Below are positions 38,067 through 49,443 of a stretch of DNA of 64,000 nucleotides, piece after piece; position 1 is the first letter of the stretch, and every line of letters begins with the position of its first letter. The notes under the pieces are model-generated. The model was not told the origin of the DNA. It was given only the letters and a program-made list of their open reading frames with translations, and made no database searches. A program made the position numbers and the translations under genes. Origin of the DNA: Gammaproteobacteria bacterium (GTDB lineage Bacteria; Pseudomonadota; Gammaproteobacteria; Xanthomonadales; Wenzhouxiangellaceae); assembly GCA_003565625.1 (NCBI GenBank), contig PXBD01000005.1:1-64000 (forward strand), read 5' to 3'.

Positions 38067-39425
38067 TCAGGCCTCCTGGCCGGCGACGGTCATTTCGGCC
38101 ACCAGCAGGGATGGCACCTGCAGGCTGCGGCGCTCATCGTGGTCGGTACCGGCTGCGCGCAGATTGGCCAGCATGTCGCGCAGCTGTCCGGCAATCGTGA
38201 TTTCCTCGACCGGCCAGGCGATTTCCCCGTTTTCAACCCAGAACCCGGCTGCACCGCGCGAGTAATCGCCGGTGACCAGGTTGACGCCCTGGCCCATGAC
38301 TTCGGTCACGATCAAGCCGCGTCCCAACTCCTCCAGCAGCTGCTCGTGCGAACGCTGGCCGCCGGACAGGCGCATGTTGCGTACGCCACCGGCATTGGCC
38401 GTGGTCGTCAGACCCAGGCGCCGGGCCGAATAGGTACTGAGGACGTAGCGCAGCAGTTGCCCGTCGGCCACCAGCGCCGATTCGCGCGTAGCCACGCCGT
38501 CGCCGTCGAATGCCGACGACGCCGGCCCGCCGGGCTGGCGGGGCGCTTCAATCAGCGATGCCCACTCCGGCAGGACCTGCTGCCCAACCGCGTCCAGCAG
38601 AAAACTGGCTCGACGATACAACTGACCGCCGGAAACCGCCCCGATCAGGTGACCGATCAGCCCCCGCGCCACCTCAGGCACGAACAGGACCGGAAAACGA
38701 CCGGTGGGGATGCGGCGCGCGCCCAGCCGGCGCACGGTCCGCCGGGCTGCTTCGCGGCCGGTCACGTCCGGTGCGGCCAGCTGATCGAAGCGCCGCCGGG
38801 CATCCCAGTCATAATCCCGCTGCATGCCCGATTCATCGCCGGCAATCAGGATGCAGCTTTGCGCATACCGGGTGCCGCGGTTGCTGCCGACAAATCCGTG
38901 GCTGTTGGCATAAACACTGACCGAGGCTTCGGCCGAAACGCTGGCCCCCTCGGAGTTGGTGATCCGGGCATCGGCGCCGCGACCGGCCGCTTCGACCGCG
39001 CACGCCCGCTCGATAAGAGTCTCCATACTCACATCCCGGGGGTACCACAGGTCGAGGTCCGGGACATCATCTGCCATCAGCTCGGCCTCGGCCAGGCCGG
39101 CGGCCGCATCGGGCTGGGTATGACGGGCGATGGCCAAGGCTCGGTCCACCGTCTGATCGATGATCTCCGGTCGCAGATCGCCGGTGCTGGCCGTTCCGGA
39201 ACAGCCGCGGCAGTACACCGTCACCCGGACGCCGCGATCGCGCGCCTCCTCCAGCACCTCGACCTCGCCAAGCCGAACCCCGGCCTCGCGGTTGAGGCTG
39301 GAGCTTGCGCCCACCTCGGCCTGTTCGGCACCTCGGGACGCGGCCCGATCCAGCACCCGCCGGGCGATACCGGCCAGCAGTTCTGCCTCGCGTTCGGGTT
39401 GTTCGAGCAGCTCGCTCCGGCTCAC
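38067..39425 (-). CDS. pmbA: Metalloprotease PmbA/TldE
   Basis: TldE family layout; GTG start overlapping tldD stop; [24 protein letters not shown]. Confidence 0.92.
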   Translation of the reverse strand: MSRSELLEQPEREAELLAGIARRVLDRAASRGAEQAEVGASSSLNREAGVRLGEVEVLEEARDRGVRVTVYCRGCSGTASTGDLRPEIIDQTVDRALAIARHTQPDAAAGLAEAELMADDVPDLDLWYPRDVSMETLIERACAVEAAGRGADARITNSEGASVSAEASVSVYANSHGFVGSNRGTRYAQSCILIAGDESGMQRDYDWDARRRFDQLAAPDVTGREAARRTVRRLGARRIPTGRFPVLFVPEVARGLIGHLIGAVSGGQLYRRASFLLDAVGQQVLPEWASLIEAPRQPGGPASSAFDGDGVATRESALVADGQLLRYVLSTYSARRLGLTTTANAGGVRNMRLSGGQRSHEQLLEELGRGLIVTEVMGQGVNLVTGDYSRGAAGFWVENGEIAWPVEEITIAGQLRDMLANLRAAGTDHDERRSLQVPSLLVAEMTVAGQEA

Positions 39426-40864
39426 GAGGTACCCCCGACGGTCAACCCGTCGATGCGCAGGGTCGGCTGGCCGACGCCGACCGGCACGCTCTGGCCTTCC
39501 TTGCCGCACACCCCGACACCGCTATCGAGCTTCAGATCCGAGCCCACCATGCCGACCCGGGTCAGCACATCGGGCCCGTTGCCGATCAACGTAGCGCCCT
39601 TGATGGCCGGGCCGATCTTGCCGTTGCGGACGCGGTAGGCCTCGGAGGCGGCAAACACGAACTTGCCCGAGGTGATGTCGACCTGGCCGCCGTTGAAGTT
39701 GACCGCGTAGATGCCATCCTCCACCGTGGCAATGATTTCCGACGGGTCATGCGCCCCCGGCAGCATGTAGGTGTTGGTCATGCGCGGCATCGGCAGGTGG
39801 GCAAAGGATTCGCGCCGGCCATTGCCGGTCGGCTGGACCCCGCTCAGCCGCGCGTTGAGCTTGTCCTGCATGAAACCGACCAGGCGCCCGTTTTCGATCA
39901 GCGTGGTGCAGCCGCTGGGCGTGCCCTCGTCATCCACATTCAGCGAACCGCGCCGCTGATCCAGGGTGCCATCGTCGACCACGGTGCATTCTGCCGTGGC
40001 AACCTGCTCCCCCACCCGACCGCTGAATGCCGAAATCCCCTTGCGGTTGAAGTCGCCCTCGAGGCCGTGACCGACGGCCTCGTGCAGCAACACACCGGGC
40101 CAGCCGGCGCCGAGAACCACGGTCATGAAGCCGGCCGGGGCCGGTTCTGCTCCAAGATTGACCTCGGCCTGGCGAACTGCCTCACGGGCGTAGTGCTGCC
40201 AGCATTCCGGCTCCATCAGGCCGGCCACGCCGAAGCGCCCGCCGCCACCGCTGAACCCTTGCTCGCGGCGCTCGCCTTCTTCCATCAGGACGCGGATATC
40301 GAGCCGCACCAGCGGCCGCTGGTCGCCGGCCAGGGTGCCATCGGTACAGGCCACCATGATCTGGTCGTGGCTGGCCGTGAGCGAGACCGTGACCTGGTTG
40401 ACCCGCGCGTCCAGCGAACGGACGTAGGCGTCAATGGTGCGCAGCAGTTCCACACGCTCGGCCGAACCGCCGCCGGCGGTCGGATCAGCCGCCTGGTAGC
40501 GCAAGGGGTAGTCGGTGACGGGGGCGATCCGAACCTGTCCGGCGCCCGCCTCGCGACTGATGGCACGGGCGCTATCGGCGGCATCCAGCAAGGCCGGCAG
40601 GGCCAGGCTGTCGGCGTAGGCAAACCCGGTCCCGGCATTGGCGACCGCACGCACGCCAACCCCCTGGTCCACGTCCCAGCTGCCATTCTTGACGCTGCCG
40701 TCTTCCAGCACCCAGCCCTCGCGCACGCGCCGCTGGAAATACAATTCGCCGAAGTCGATCCCCCGGGCCAGCAGGCGATTCAGCGCCAGGTCGATTTCCG
40801 TAGGACCGAGCCCGGCCGGAGCCAGGAGGTGCGTGCGAACTTGATCGTACATCGAGTCTGCCAT
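39422..40864 (-). CDS. tldD: Metalloprotease TldD
   Basis: [21 protein letters not shown] metal motif, [10 protein letters not shown]-like segment, [11 protein letters not shown]. Confidence 0.96.
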   Translation of the reverse strand: MADSMYDQVRTHLLAPAGLGPTEIDLALNRLLARGIDFGELYFQRRVREGWVLEDGSVKNGSWDVDQGVGVRAVANAGTGFAYADSLALPALLDAADSARAISREAGAGQVRIAPVTDYPLRYQAADPTAGGGSAERVELLRTIDAYVRSLDARVNQVTVSLTASHDQIMVACTDGTLAGDQRPLVRLDIRVLMEEGERREQGFSGGGGRFGVAGLMEPECWQHYAREAVRQAEVNLGAEPAPAGFMTVVLGAGWPGVLLHEAVGHGLEGDFNRKGISAFSGRVGEQVATAECTVVDDGTLDQRRGSLNVDDEGTPSGCTTLIENGRLVGFMQDKLNARLSGVQPTGNGRRESFAHLPMPRMTNTYMLPGAHDPSEIIATVEDGIYAVNFNGGQVDITSGKFVFAASEAYRVRNGKIGPAIKGATLIGNGPDVLTRVGMVGSDLKLDSGVGVCGKEGQSVPVGVGQPTLRIDGLTVGGTS

Positions 40865-40912
40865 GTCTGTGCTTTCAGTCCTTAAGCGGTGTTCGGTCGC
40901 TGGCGACCGGGT

Positions 40913-43900
40913 TCAATGGTTCGGTACCGGCGCTGATTCGGGCTCGGTGCCCGCAGCACTGGCTTGTTCAGAATCTTCGTCGAGGATGGTCGCATCCACC
41001 AACTCAATCCGGGGTGAGTCCCACGGCCCGGTGATCCGGTAACGCACCTCGGCAACTCCGCGCAGCGGCCGGTCCAGCAACTGGCGCAACACCAGCCCGG
41101 CCGCAGCCCCTGCCGGACCACCGGCCAGCACGCCCAGCACCGGCAGGGTCGCCCCAAGCCCGGGCTCGACGACCAGAATCTGGTCATATTGGCGCGCGGC
41201 CATGTCGGTCTTCCCGCTGATGGTAATCACCGCGGCCGGTGATTGCATGATCACGCCGTCGGTGCGGGCCAACCCCGCACCCATTTCGAACCGGCCGCTG
41301 ATCTGGTCAAATCGCATGCCGGGTTCGAACACATCGCGAAAATCCAGCATCAGCCGTCGCGGAATGGCGCTGAAGTTGATCAGGCCCAGCAGACGACCGG
41401 CACCGGGACGGGCTTCGGGAATGCGTCCCTCGCCGACCTCCAGTTCCAGATCGCCCACCAGGCGGGCAATGGAAAAGTCAGCCGGCGAACCGGGCCACTG
41501 GACATCGAGATCGAGCTGGGCACGGCCGGCTTCGATCCCGGCATCGTAGCCGGCCGAACGCAGCGCCGAACTCAGGTTGGAGGCACTGATCCGGCCGATA
41601 AACCGGGACGTCGGCACCGGCTCGGCCCCAAGCCAGCGACCGCGGCCCTGCAGGCGCAGTTCCGGCCCGTCGAGGTCGATCAACTCCAGTTCGAGGCCAG
41701 CCCCGCCCGGGTGGGCCTCCAGCCGCAGGCGGCCCATTTCCAGCTCGCCGCGACGCAGGTCTTCGACCACCAGCGATACCGGTGGCCAACCCCGAGGACT
41801 GACACGGCTGACCTCTTTGGCCGGCATCAAATCGGCAAGTTCTTCGGCCAGGGTCTCGGCCACGGCCCCCGGCAGATACAGGCGGTCGATATCAACCACC
41901 AGGGCGAGTCCGGCATCGGCCGGCACGGGCAGATCCACCCGGCCGGCCAACTCCGGACTGTCGACCAGAGCTTGCACGGCACCGCCGCTCCGCTCGATCT
42001 TCAGTTCCGCCGCCCCGGTGGTGAGACCGGGCAGGTCGAGTCGACCGAGCGCAACCTGCAACCTGATGTTTTCGGGCATCGACAGCGCGCCGGCAGCATC
42101 GGCCGGCGCCATCATTTCCAGCCACTCGTCAAGGGCCAGCCGCTCGACCCGACCCGATAGACTCAGGCCGGCCACCGGCGGCAGGGTCGGCGGATCGGGA
42201 CCGATGGCAAGCGCGGCCGACCAGCCCTCGGCAGCGCTGGTCAACCGCCCCGACAACCGCTCCTGCCAGATAAACGCCAGCGCCTGCTCACCGGCGCCGG
42301 AGACCCATTCGGCCTGGAAGGGAAGCGGTTCAGGGTCGGGCTTGGTCAGCGGCTCCGGCCAGTCCAGGACCAACCCCTGAAGATCACTGTCCAGCTGCAT
42401 CAGCAAGCCCTCTTCGCCGCGGCCCTGCAGGCGGTAGCGCCACTGACTGCGGCCATGGATCGCCTCTGCCATGCGGCCCGGCAGACCATCCTCGGGGAGC
42501 AAATCAGCCGGGTTGAGCTCACCGGATACTTCCAGCCAGGCCGGCTCGGCAAACCGCGCGGCCAGGTCAAGGCTCAGCGACTGATCGCGCACGCGGGTCT
42601 CTATCCGGGTGGGCGCCAGCTCCTGGCGATCAAACGCCAGGCGGGCGCGGATGTCGGAGAAGCGTACGCCCAGGGCCGGCAGGAACATACTGGCGTCGTT
42701 CAACTCGGCCTGCCCGGTCAGCTGCCAATCGCTCATACGGCGCAGCGGCAGCGCCAGATCAACCGCGGCGCGCATCGGCCCGCGCCACTGCATGGGCTCC
42801 AGCACCGCCTGCCAGCCGGGCACCGGAATCTCGGCCAGAGTCGCGGTCAGATCCTCGCTGGCCAGGGTATCCGATTGCAGCGAGACGGTCAGGTCCGGCG
42901 CGGTCAGATCCTCGACCAGCAGATCGGGCACGCTCAGCGCAATCTCGCCGACCCGGGCGTGCTGCAGCCGGCCCGACAACTGCTTGCCGATGAACTCAGC
43001 CTGCCCCGCCAGGCCGCGGCCGGCAGGCCAGTCCGGCCAGTAGTCTAGGTCCACGCCACGAAATTCGACGCGGGCCTGATAGGAACCGGGGTGGAGGTCC
43101 CGGGCCAGGGTGCCGGCGCGCATGTGCAGGTGAACCTCACCGCTGGCCTCCTCGATCCAGACGAGCGCCTCGTCCAGCCAGGCCATGGCCGGCGGCGGAA
43201 TGGTGCGATAACTCAGGTAGGGGCGCGGATCGGTCGGGCCCACGCGCTCGGCCCTGATCAGCAAATCGAGAAAGGGACGCGGCGAGAGCAGATAGATCCA
43301 GCCGTCCGCCGAGGCCCGGGCAACCGGGGCGTCAACCCGGACGCCGCGCAACTCGACGCTGTCCGGGGCCAGCAAGAGTTCACCGGACAATTCATCCACA
43401 GCGACATCACCGCGGATCAGGTGGGGCCAGCGCAGCGCCGGACGCCCGGACGGCGCTATTTGCAGCCGATCGCCCTCCAGCCCCAGCGTCAGGTCCAGCC
43501 CGGTCACCGAGGGATATGGATCGGCCATTTCGAAGGTCAGGTCATTTACCTGGCCGGCGGCGGCATGAACGCTACCGAAACGATCAACTCCCAGCACCAG
43601 GTCATGCCCCTGTCCTCCGAGGAGGCTCGGCCACTGCTCCAGCCCGCCCGCCCACGGGTCCAGCACGGCATGCAGGCCGGCCAGGTCGAGCCAGTCGGCG
43701 GCCAGCACCCAGCGCGAACCAGACCGGGCCAGCGCCAGGCCACGCAATATCGACTCGTCCTCGTACCGCAACCGACCAAGCTGCCCCTGGACGACCCGAT
43801 CGCTGCGCGTGAGCAACAGTTCTCCGTCAAGCGCGTACCCGGCGGCCGCTGGTCCGATGCCAAAGTCCAGGTCCAGGCGCAGATCATCGTTGGCCTCCGA

Positions 43901-44689
43901 CCAGTCCAGCCAGGCCTCCAGATCCAGCACCCAACCGCCACGTTGCGGCACCTGGGCGGCGGCCGGCACCCAGTCAGCCAGCGCCAGCTGCTCGATTTTC
44001 AGCCAGCCCCGGGCACCGGTCCAGCGCCCTTGCGGATGATGCAGCAGCACGCGCAGTTCAGTTCCTGCCATTTCACCCTGCTCGGGTTCGAGGCTGCCAT
44101 AGAGCAGGGTCCGGTCGCCGCGGCGCTGGATTTCCCCTTCGCCCAGCCGCAGCACCAGCTCGGGCCAACCCGGCGGTCGGATCCGGACGACAGCATCCTG
44201 GATGTAGAGATCCATCCCCGGCAGCTCGGGCTGAGTCTCGGTTGCGGTGACGGCAGCCCCGGCCGCCAGCTCGGCCCCCCAGCGTCCTTCCTCGTCGGCC
44301 TCCAGCGCCACCTCCAGGCCCAGCAGCACCAGGCGCAAGAGATTGGCCTGGCGATTGAGCAGGTTGGGCAGATGAATTTCCAGGCGCGCCGCATCCAGCT
44401 CCAGGCGCTGATCCTGATCATCGGTCAACTGCAGGCCGATCAGCGTCAGGCGCGGAGTCAGCCGCGGCCACTGGGCCTCCACCTGATCGATGCTGACCTC
44501 CTGGCCAATCCGTTCGCTGAGCCGCATCTCGATCCACGGCCGCAACTCGTCGGCCAGGGGAAGCAGGGCTCGTCCCAGCCCAACCAGTATCGCCGTGGCG
44601 ATGATGACCACGGCCACTGTGGTCAGCACCAGCCCGCGCAGCTGGGGCCAGAATCCGGAACCTCGCGCTGACCGGTCGTGTTCAGTCAA
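40913..44689 (-). CDS. YhdP family AsmA-like protein
   Basis: 1258 aa, N-terminal TM, AsmA-like C-terminal segment, located after rng. Confidence 0.9.
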   Translation of the reverse strand: MTEHDRSARGSGFWPQLRGLVLTTVAVVIIATAILVGLGRALLPLADELRPWIEMRLSERIGQEVSIDQVEAQWPRLTPRLTLIGLQLTDDQDQRLELDAARLEIHLPNLLNRQANLLRLVLLGLEVALEADEEGRWGAELAAGAAVTATETQPELPGMDLYIQDAVVRIRPPGWPELVLRLGEGEIQRRGDRTLLYGSLEPEQGEMAGTELRVLLHHPQGRWTGARGWLKIEQLALADWVPAAAQVPQRGGWVLDLEAWLDWSEANDDLRLDLDFGIGPAAAGYALDGELLLTRSDRVVQGQLGRLRYEDESILRGLALARSGSRWVLAADWLDLAGLHAVLDPWAGGLEQWPSLLGGQGHDLVLGVDRFGSVHAAAGQVNDLTFEMADPYPSVTGLDLTLGLEGDRLQIAPSGRPALRWPHLIRGDVAVDELSGELLLAPDSVELRGVRVDAPVARASADGWIYLLSPRPFLDLLIRAERVGPTDPRPYLSYRTIPPPAMAWLDEALVWIEEASGEVHLHMRAGTLARDLHPGSYQARVEFRGVDLDYWPDWPAGRGLAGQAEFIGKQLSGRLQHARVGEIALSVPDLLVEDLTAPDLTVSLQSDTLASEDLTATLAEIPVPGWQAVLEPMQWRGPMRAAVDLALPLRRMSDWQLTGQAELNDASMFLPALGVRFSDIRARLAFDRQELAPTRIETRVRDQSLSLDLAARFAEPAWLEVSGELNPADLLPEDGLPGRMAEAIHGRSQWRYRLQGRGEEGLLMQLDSDLQGLVLDWPEPLTKPDPEPLPFQAEWVSGAGEQALAFIWQERLSGRLTSAAEGWSAALAIGPDPPTLPPVAGLSLSGRVERLALDEWLEMMAPADAAGALSMPENIRLQVALGRLDLPGLTTGAAELKIERSGGAVQALVDSPELAGRVDLPVPADAGLALVVDIDRLYLPGAVAETLAEELADLMPAKEVSRVSPRGWPPVSLVVEDLRRGELEMGRLRLEAHPGGAGLELELIDLDGPELRLQGRGRWLGAEPVPTSRFIGRISASNLSSALRSAGYDAGIEAGRAQLDLDVQWPGSPADFSIARLVGDLELEVGEGRIPEARPGAGRLLGLINFSAIPRRLMLDFRDVFEPGMRFDQISGRFEMGAGLARTDGVIMQSPAAVITISGKTDMAARQYDQILVVEPGLGATLPVLGVLAGGPAGAAAGLVLRQLLDRPLRGVAEVRYRITGPWDSPRIELVDATILDEDSEQASAAGTEPESAPVPNH

Positions 44690-46158
44690 AGCAGAACGAC
44701 ATCGAACTGCTCCTGGCCATATTGTTCTTCCGGCTGAAAACAGATCGTGGTGCGCAGTTGCTCGGTAAGTTCGGCAATGGTGCGGTGATGGTCTTCGAGA
44801 ATCCGGTGGACAACCGACGGGCTGGCCATGACCCGCAGTTCACCGGTTTCAAACTGGCGCACAGCGCGCAGAATCTCGCGGAAAATCTCCGAACAGACCG
44901 TATCAACGCTCTTGATTCGGCCCAGCCCACCACAGGCAGGACAAGGCTCGCACAGCCGGTGCTCAAGGCTTTCGGTCGTACGTTTGCGGGTCATTTCCAC
45001 CAGGCCCAGGTCCGAGATTTCCGAGACCGACGTGCGTGCATGATCGCGTTCAAAAGCCCGCTGCAGGGTCCGCAGAACCTGGCGCCGATGCTCGACCTCG
45101 GTCATATCGATGAAATCGATGATGATGATGCCGCCCAGGTTGCGCAGGCGCAGCTGCCGAGCGATGGCCTGGGCGGCTTCCAGATTGGTCTTGTAGATCG
45201 TGTCTTCAAGATTCCGGAAACCGACAAATGCACCCGTGTTGACGTCAACGGTGGTCATGGCCTCGGTCTGGTCGATCGTCAGGTGGCCGCCCGATTTCAA
45301 TGTCACCGTGCGGCTCAGCGCCCGCTCGATTTCATCTTCAACCCCGTAGAGATCAAACAGCGGCCCGTCGGCTGCGTACCACTCGATGCGCTCCAGCCAG
45401 TCGGGAAAGAATTCCTCGGCGAACGTCCGGGCCTCGGCCAGGGTCGCGGCATCGTCGATCCGAACCTTTTCAACCCCGCCGTGCATCAAATCGCGCAGCG
45501 ATCGGAACGGCAGCGACAGGTCTTCGTAGACGCATTGTCCTGGCTGCGCGGTTTGCATGGCGCCATCAATGCGCCGCCACAGCCGGCGCAGGTAGTCCAG
45601 GTCACGCGCCAGGGCGGGCTCTTCGACATCCTCGGCGTTGGTCCGGAGAATGAAACCGGCCTTGCTGTCCTCACCGACCAGTTTCCGGACCAGACCACGC
45701 AGGCGCTCGCGCTCCTCCTCGGCCTCGATCCGCACCGACACCCCGATGTTGTCGACTTCCGGCAACAGCACCAGGTAACGCGACGGAATGCTCAGCTGGG
45801 TGGTCAGGCGTGCACCCTTGCTGCCCAGCGGGTCCTTGATGACTTGGACCAGCACGCTCTGGCCCTGACGAATCAACTCGGTGATGGGGGGCGGCTCCAC
45901 CGGCTCCCCGGCCTCGGTCAACTCCGGCTGACGCGGCACGATGTCGTTGACATGCAGGAAAGCCGTGCGATCCAGGCCGATATGCACGAATGCCGCCTGC
46001 ATTCCGGGCAGCACGCGCTCGACCCGACCCATATAGATGTTGCCAACATAGCCGCCGTCTCCCGAGCGCTCCAGGTAGAGTTCCTGGAGCAGACCGTTCT
46101 CGACGACGGCAACGCGACTTTCAGTCGGCGTGACGTTGATCAGGATTTCGTCGCTCAC
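44686..46158 (-). CDS. rng: Ribonuclease G
   Basis: MSDEILINVTPTESRVAVVENGLLQELYLER, IFIDFIDM-like IIIIDFIDM, CPACGGLG. Confidence 0.96.
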   Translation of the reverse strand: MSDEILINVTPTESRVAVVENGLLQELYLERSGDGGYVGNIYMGRVERVLPGMQAAFVHIGLDRTAFLHVNDIVPRQPELTEAGEPVEPPPITELIRQGQSVLVQVIKDPLGSKGARLTTQLSIPSRYLVLLPEVDNIGVSVRIEAEEERERLRGLVRKLVGEDSKAGFILRTNAEDVEEPALARDLDYLRRLWRRIDGAMQTAQPGQCVYEDLSLPFRSLRDLMHGGVEKVRIDDAATLAEARTFAEEFFPDWLERIEWYAADGPLFDLYGVEDEIERALSRTVTLKSGGHLTIDQTEAMTTVDVNTGAFVGFRNLEDTIYKTNLEAAQAIARQLRLRNLGGIIIIDFIDMTEVEHRRQVLRTLQRAFERDHARTSVSEISDLGLVEMTRKRTTESLEHRLCEPCPACGGLGRIKSVDTVCSEIFREILRAVRQFETGELRVMASPSVVHRILEDHHRTIAELTEQLRTTICFQPEEQYGQEQFDVVLL

Positions 46159-46255
46159 TGGTTTTTCCGGCAGCCGGCGAATCGCCGCCAGCGAAGATGA
46201 ACATGGGGCCGAAGCATAGCACCCGGATGCGATCCGGGCGCATGCGCCAAGGCGA

Positions 46256-46834
46256 TCAATCCTGGATCAGGCCGGCTTCGCGCAACAGCTCGGCGGTCTC
46301 GAACAGCGGCAAACCAACCACCCCGGTATAGCTGCCTGCAATTCGCTCGACCCACAGCCCGGCCCGGTTCTGAATACCATAGCCACCGGCCTTGTCCAGG
46401 CCCTCGCCGGAGGCCACGTAGGCATCGATCCAGGCCTCGGGCAACAGGCCAAATTCGACCCCGGTGACACTCAAGCGTTCGGTCCTGCGTCCGTCCGGCC
46501 AGGCCAACACGACGGCCGAGAGCACTTCATGCTTGCGCCCCGACAAGGCTCTCAACATCCTCCGGGCATGGTCTGCATCCACCGGCTTGCCCAACACCCG
46601 GCCGTCGGCCACAACGGCGGTGTCGGCAGCCAGGACAAAAGCATCGGGGTGCAAGGCATGGACGGCAGCGGCCTTTGCGCGCGCCACGCGGCGCACGTAA
46701 TCGGGCGGCGCTTCGCCCTCCTGAGTGCTTTCATCGACCGCGGCCACTACCACGGTGAACGGCATCCCGATCCGATCCAGCAATTCACGGCGGCGCGGCG
46801 AGGCCGAGGCCAGAACCAGGTAGCGCTCAAGCAC
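46256..46834 (-). CDS. maf: Maf family nucleotide pyrophosphatase
   Basis: LVLASASPRRRELLDRIG, VLAADTAVVADGRVLGKP, AGGYGIQNRAGLWVERIAGSYTGVVGLPL. Confidence 0.95.
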   Translation of the reverse strand: MLERYLVLASASPRRRELLDRIGMPFTVVVAAVDESTQEGEAPPDYVRRVARAKAAAVHALHPDAFVLAADTAVVADGRVLGKPVDADHARRMLRALSGRKHEVLSAVVLAWPDGRRTERLSVTGVEFGLLPEAWIDAYVASGEGLDKAGGYGIQNRAGLWVERIAGSYTGVVGLPLFETAELLREAGLIQD

Positions 46835-47288
46835 GATGGTACGGGTGCCCGCTCAGAATCGTACTGGCCCGATACAGCTGCTCGGCGACCAACACCCGCA
46901 CCAGCATATGCGGAAATACGGCCGGGCCCAGCGACCAGCGCTCGCGGCAGGTCGCCAACACCTCGGGCGCCAGACCGTCAGCACCGCCGATGAACAGCCA
47001 GACCGGGTCACCCCCGATTTGCCATTCGGCCAGCCGCTCGGCCAGGTACTCGGTCGACCAGCCCTGGCGTGAGCCATTCAGGCCAACCCGCCAGGCGCGC
47101 CCGGGCGCCCGAGCGAGCAGGCGTTGGCCTTCAACGGCGCTTTCGCGGCCGGCCCCCGACCGCCCGGCCGGGGAGACTTCGACCAGTTCAAGCCTCAGGT
47201 GCGGGGGAAAACGACTGGCGTACTGCGACCATCCGGCCTCAATCCAGCCGGGCATCCGCTGTCCCACGGCCGCCACAACCAGCTTCAC
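46827..47288 (-). CDS. rlmH: 23S rRNA (pseudouridine-1915-N3) methyltransferase
   Basis: MKLVVAAVGQRMPGW, WLFIGGADGL, ILSGHPYHRA. Confidence 0.94.
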   Translation of the reverse strand: MKLVVAAVGQRMPGWIEAGWSQYASRFPPHLRLELVEVSPAGRSGAGRESAVEGQRLLARAPGRAWRVGLNGSRQGWSTEYLAERLAEWQIGGDPVWLFIGGADGLAPEVLATCRERWSLGPAVFPHMLVRVLVAEQLYRASTILSGHPYHRA

Positions 47289-47304
47289 GATCGGTGCGGC
47301 CGAA

Positions 47305-47679
47305 TCAGGCCTGTGCGGATGAGGATCGGACCGGCGGCGCAGCCGACCACAACTTCTCCAGGTTGTAGAAGGCCCGGGTCTGCGGGAGCATCAGGTGCAC
47401 AACGACATCGGCAAGGTCGACCAGCACCCATTCGGCTTCGCGGTCGCCCTCGACGCCCAGCGGTGTGCAGCCCGAAGCCTTGGCGCGCTGGACCAGCCGA
47501 TCTGCCATGGCCTTGACCTGGCGGCTGGAGGTGCCGCTGGCCACGATCATGTAGTCGGCGAAGGTCGAACGATCGGTCAGGTCGAGGACTTCTATGCCCT
47601 CACCCTTGCTGTCTTCCAAGGCAGCGACAGCCAGCTCGCAAAGCTGGCGGGAATCTGGTACGGATGGCGATGATTTCAA
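47305..47679 (-). CDS. rsfS: Ribosome silencing factor
   Basis: IEVLDLTDRSTFADYMIVASGTSSRQVKAMAD, WVLVDLADVVVHLMLPQTRAFYNLEKLW. Confidence 0.95.
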   Translation of the reverse strand: MKSSPSVPDSRQLCELAVAALEDSKGEGIEVLDLTDRSTFADYMIVASGTSSRQVKAMADRLVQRAKASGCTPLGVEGDREAEWVLVDLADVVVHLMLPQTRAFYNLEKLWSAAPPVRSSSAQA

Positions 47680-47717
47680 GAAAGTAATGCGGGCATAAAG
47701 GTAGGGGTTGACATAGT

Positions 47718-48413
47718 CTACTCGTTTCGGGGCGAGGTTTCATCCGAGCTCGGGGCAGCATCCGCCGGCGCCGTACCATACAGGCCGTGCTTGCGGATGT
47801 AGGACAGCACCGTCGCAGGCAGCAGGAAGCGCGGATCCCAACCCCGCTCCAACTGGTGGCGAATATCGGTCGACGAGATCGCCAGCTGGGTCACTTCCAC
47901 ATGGCAAACGAGGCCGGCCGGCGAGTCCATCAAATCGCGCGCCCGCTTGACGTGCCGCCCGGCCAGGGCATCGGCCAGTTCCTCAGCGTAGCTCGGTTCG
48001 CTGCGCGGGCGCGTCATGACCACCAGGTGGGCCAGGTCCAGCAGTTCCCGCCAGCGTTCCCAGCGGTGGAGCTGGTTGGCCGCATCCTGCCCGACGCACA
48101 GCAGCAGCGGCACTGATGTCACCTCCGTGCGCACGCTGGCCAGGGTATCGGCCATGTAGGAAGGGCCGTCGCGCAGAACCTCGCGCTCGTCCACATGCAG
48201 GTCGGAATACGAAGCGACGGCAAGCTCCAGCATGGCCAGGCGATGAAACGGCTCGGCCCAGGTGCCGGTTCGGTGCGGCGGCTGGCCGGCCGGCACGAGG
48301 CGAAAATTGCTGACCTTGAGGCGCTCGGAGATTTCCGCTGCGGCCCGCAGATGGCCATAGTGCACCGGATCGAAAGTACCGCCGAAAATGGCCACGGCCC
48401 GGTTCCGGATCAT
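47718..48413 (-). CDS. nadD: Nicotinate-nucleotide adenylyltransferase
   Basis: AIFGGTFDPVHYGHLRAAAE, ISSTDIRHQL. Confidence 0.94.
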   Translation of the reverse strand: MIRNRAVAIFGGTFDPVHYGHLRAAAEISERLKVSNFRLVPAGQPPHRTGTWAEPFHRLAMLELAVASYSDLHVDEREVLRDGPSYMADTLASVRTEVTSVPLLLCVGQDAANQLHRWERWRELLDLAHLVVMTRPRSEPSYAEELADALAGRHVKRARDLMDSPAGLVCHVEVTQLAISSTDIRHQLERGWDPRFLLPATVLSYIRKHGLYGTAPADAAPSSDETSPRNE

Positions 48414-48420
48414 TCGCCGC

Positions 48421-49443
48421 CTACGCGCCATGGCCGCTTTCACCCGTGCTGGCGACCCCGACGCACAGGCGTTCCAGGCTCACCCAGAACTCGTGCCGGT
48501 CGTTCGACTTGGCCATGCGGTCCAGATCCGACAAACTACCCACGGCGCGACGCACCGAGGCTGACGGCAAGCGCGCGGCTGCCGTCAGGAGAGGACCCTG
48601 GCGGGAACGCCAGACCTTGAGTTCGCGCAAGGCCCGATCGTCTCCCAGCCGTGGACGCCAGGCCTGAAAGGCGGCCAGAACCTGGAGTTCGCGGGCCAGC
48701 GCGGCAATGATCATGGGCATGGCCGTATCGGTTTCGCGCAGGCCGCGGATGCAGCGCAGCGCGGCACCGGCCTGACCTGCAAGCACCAGCTCTACGAGAC
48801 GAAAACTGTCGAATCGGGCACTGTCGGCAACCGCTGCGCGCAGCTCATCGACACCCAAATGGCTGCCGTTGCCGAACAGCAGGGCGAGGCGCTCGATTTC
48901 CTGGGCAGCGGCCAACAGATTGCCCTCCAGGCGCTCGGCCAGGAAACGGCATGCACCCGGCTCGGCCCGCAGGCCGCGCGCGCCCATCCGCCGGCTGATC
49001 CAGTCGGGCAACTGGCCCGGCTTGACCGCCCAGCATGGGACGTACACTCCGGCCGATTCGATGGCCCGGGCCCAGGCGCTTTTTTCCTGCTGAAGATCCC
49101 AGGCGTTGCACTTGAGCAACAAGACATCATCGCTGTCGGCTGCCGCCCATTCGCGCAGGGCAGCGCCGCCCTCGCGCCCGGGCTTGCCCGAGCGCAGCCG
49201 AACTTCGACCAGCCGGCGGCTGGCGAACAACGAAAGATTTTCGGTGGCCGCTCCAAGCTGGCTCCAGTCGAAGCGGCCATCCGCATCCAGCACGATGCGC
49301 TCGGCGATGCCCTCGGCGCGAGCGGCGGCCCGGATTGCATCGCAGGCCTCTTCGACCAGCAGATGCTCCGGGCCTGCGACCAGGTAGGCTCGGTCCAGGC
49401 CTCGTCGCAGACGTTCAGGAAGGCGATCCGGGTAGGTCTTCAT
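48421..49443 (-). CDS. holA: DNA polymerase III subunit delta
   Basis: RAYLVAGPEHLLVEEACDAIRAAA; position between lptE and nadD. Confidence 0.93.
   Translation of the reverse strand: MKTYPDRLPERLRRGLDRAYLVAGPEHLLVEEACDAIRAAARAEGIAERIVLDADGRFDWSQLGAATENLSLFASRRLVEVRLRSGKPGREGGAALREWAAADSDDVLLLKCNAWDLQQEKSAWARAIESAGVYVPCWAVKPGQLPDWISRRMGARGLRAEPGACRFLAERLEGNLLAAAQEIERLALLFGNGSHLGVDELRAAVADSARFDSFRLVELVLAGQAGAALRCIRGLRETDTAMPMIIAALARELQVLAAFQAWRPRLGDDRALRELKVWRSRQGPLLTAAARLPSASVRRAVGSLSDLDRMAKSNDRHEFWVSLERLCVGVASTGESGHGA

Noticed and set aside
38139-39638. 499-aa plus-strand ORF antisense to pmbA/tldD
   Set aside because: Shadow ORF without recognisable domains.
44722-46200. 492-aa plus-strand ORF antisense to rng
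   Set aside because: Shadow ORF; rng motifs are clear on the minus strand.
46221-46237. CCCGGAT-GCG-ATCCGGG hairpin between rng and maf as a terminator
   Set aside because: No U-tract; could be chance in GC-rich sequence, and maf-rng are likely cotranscribed.
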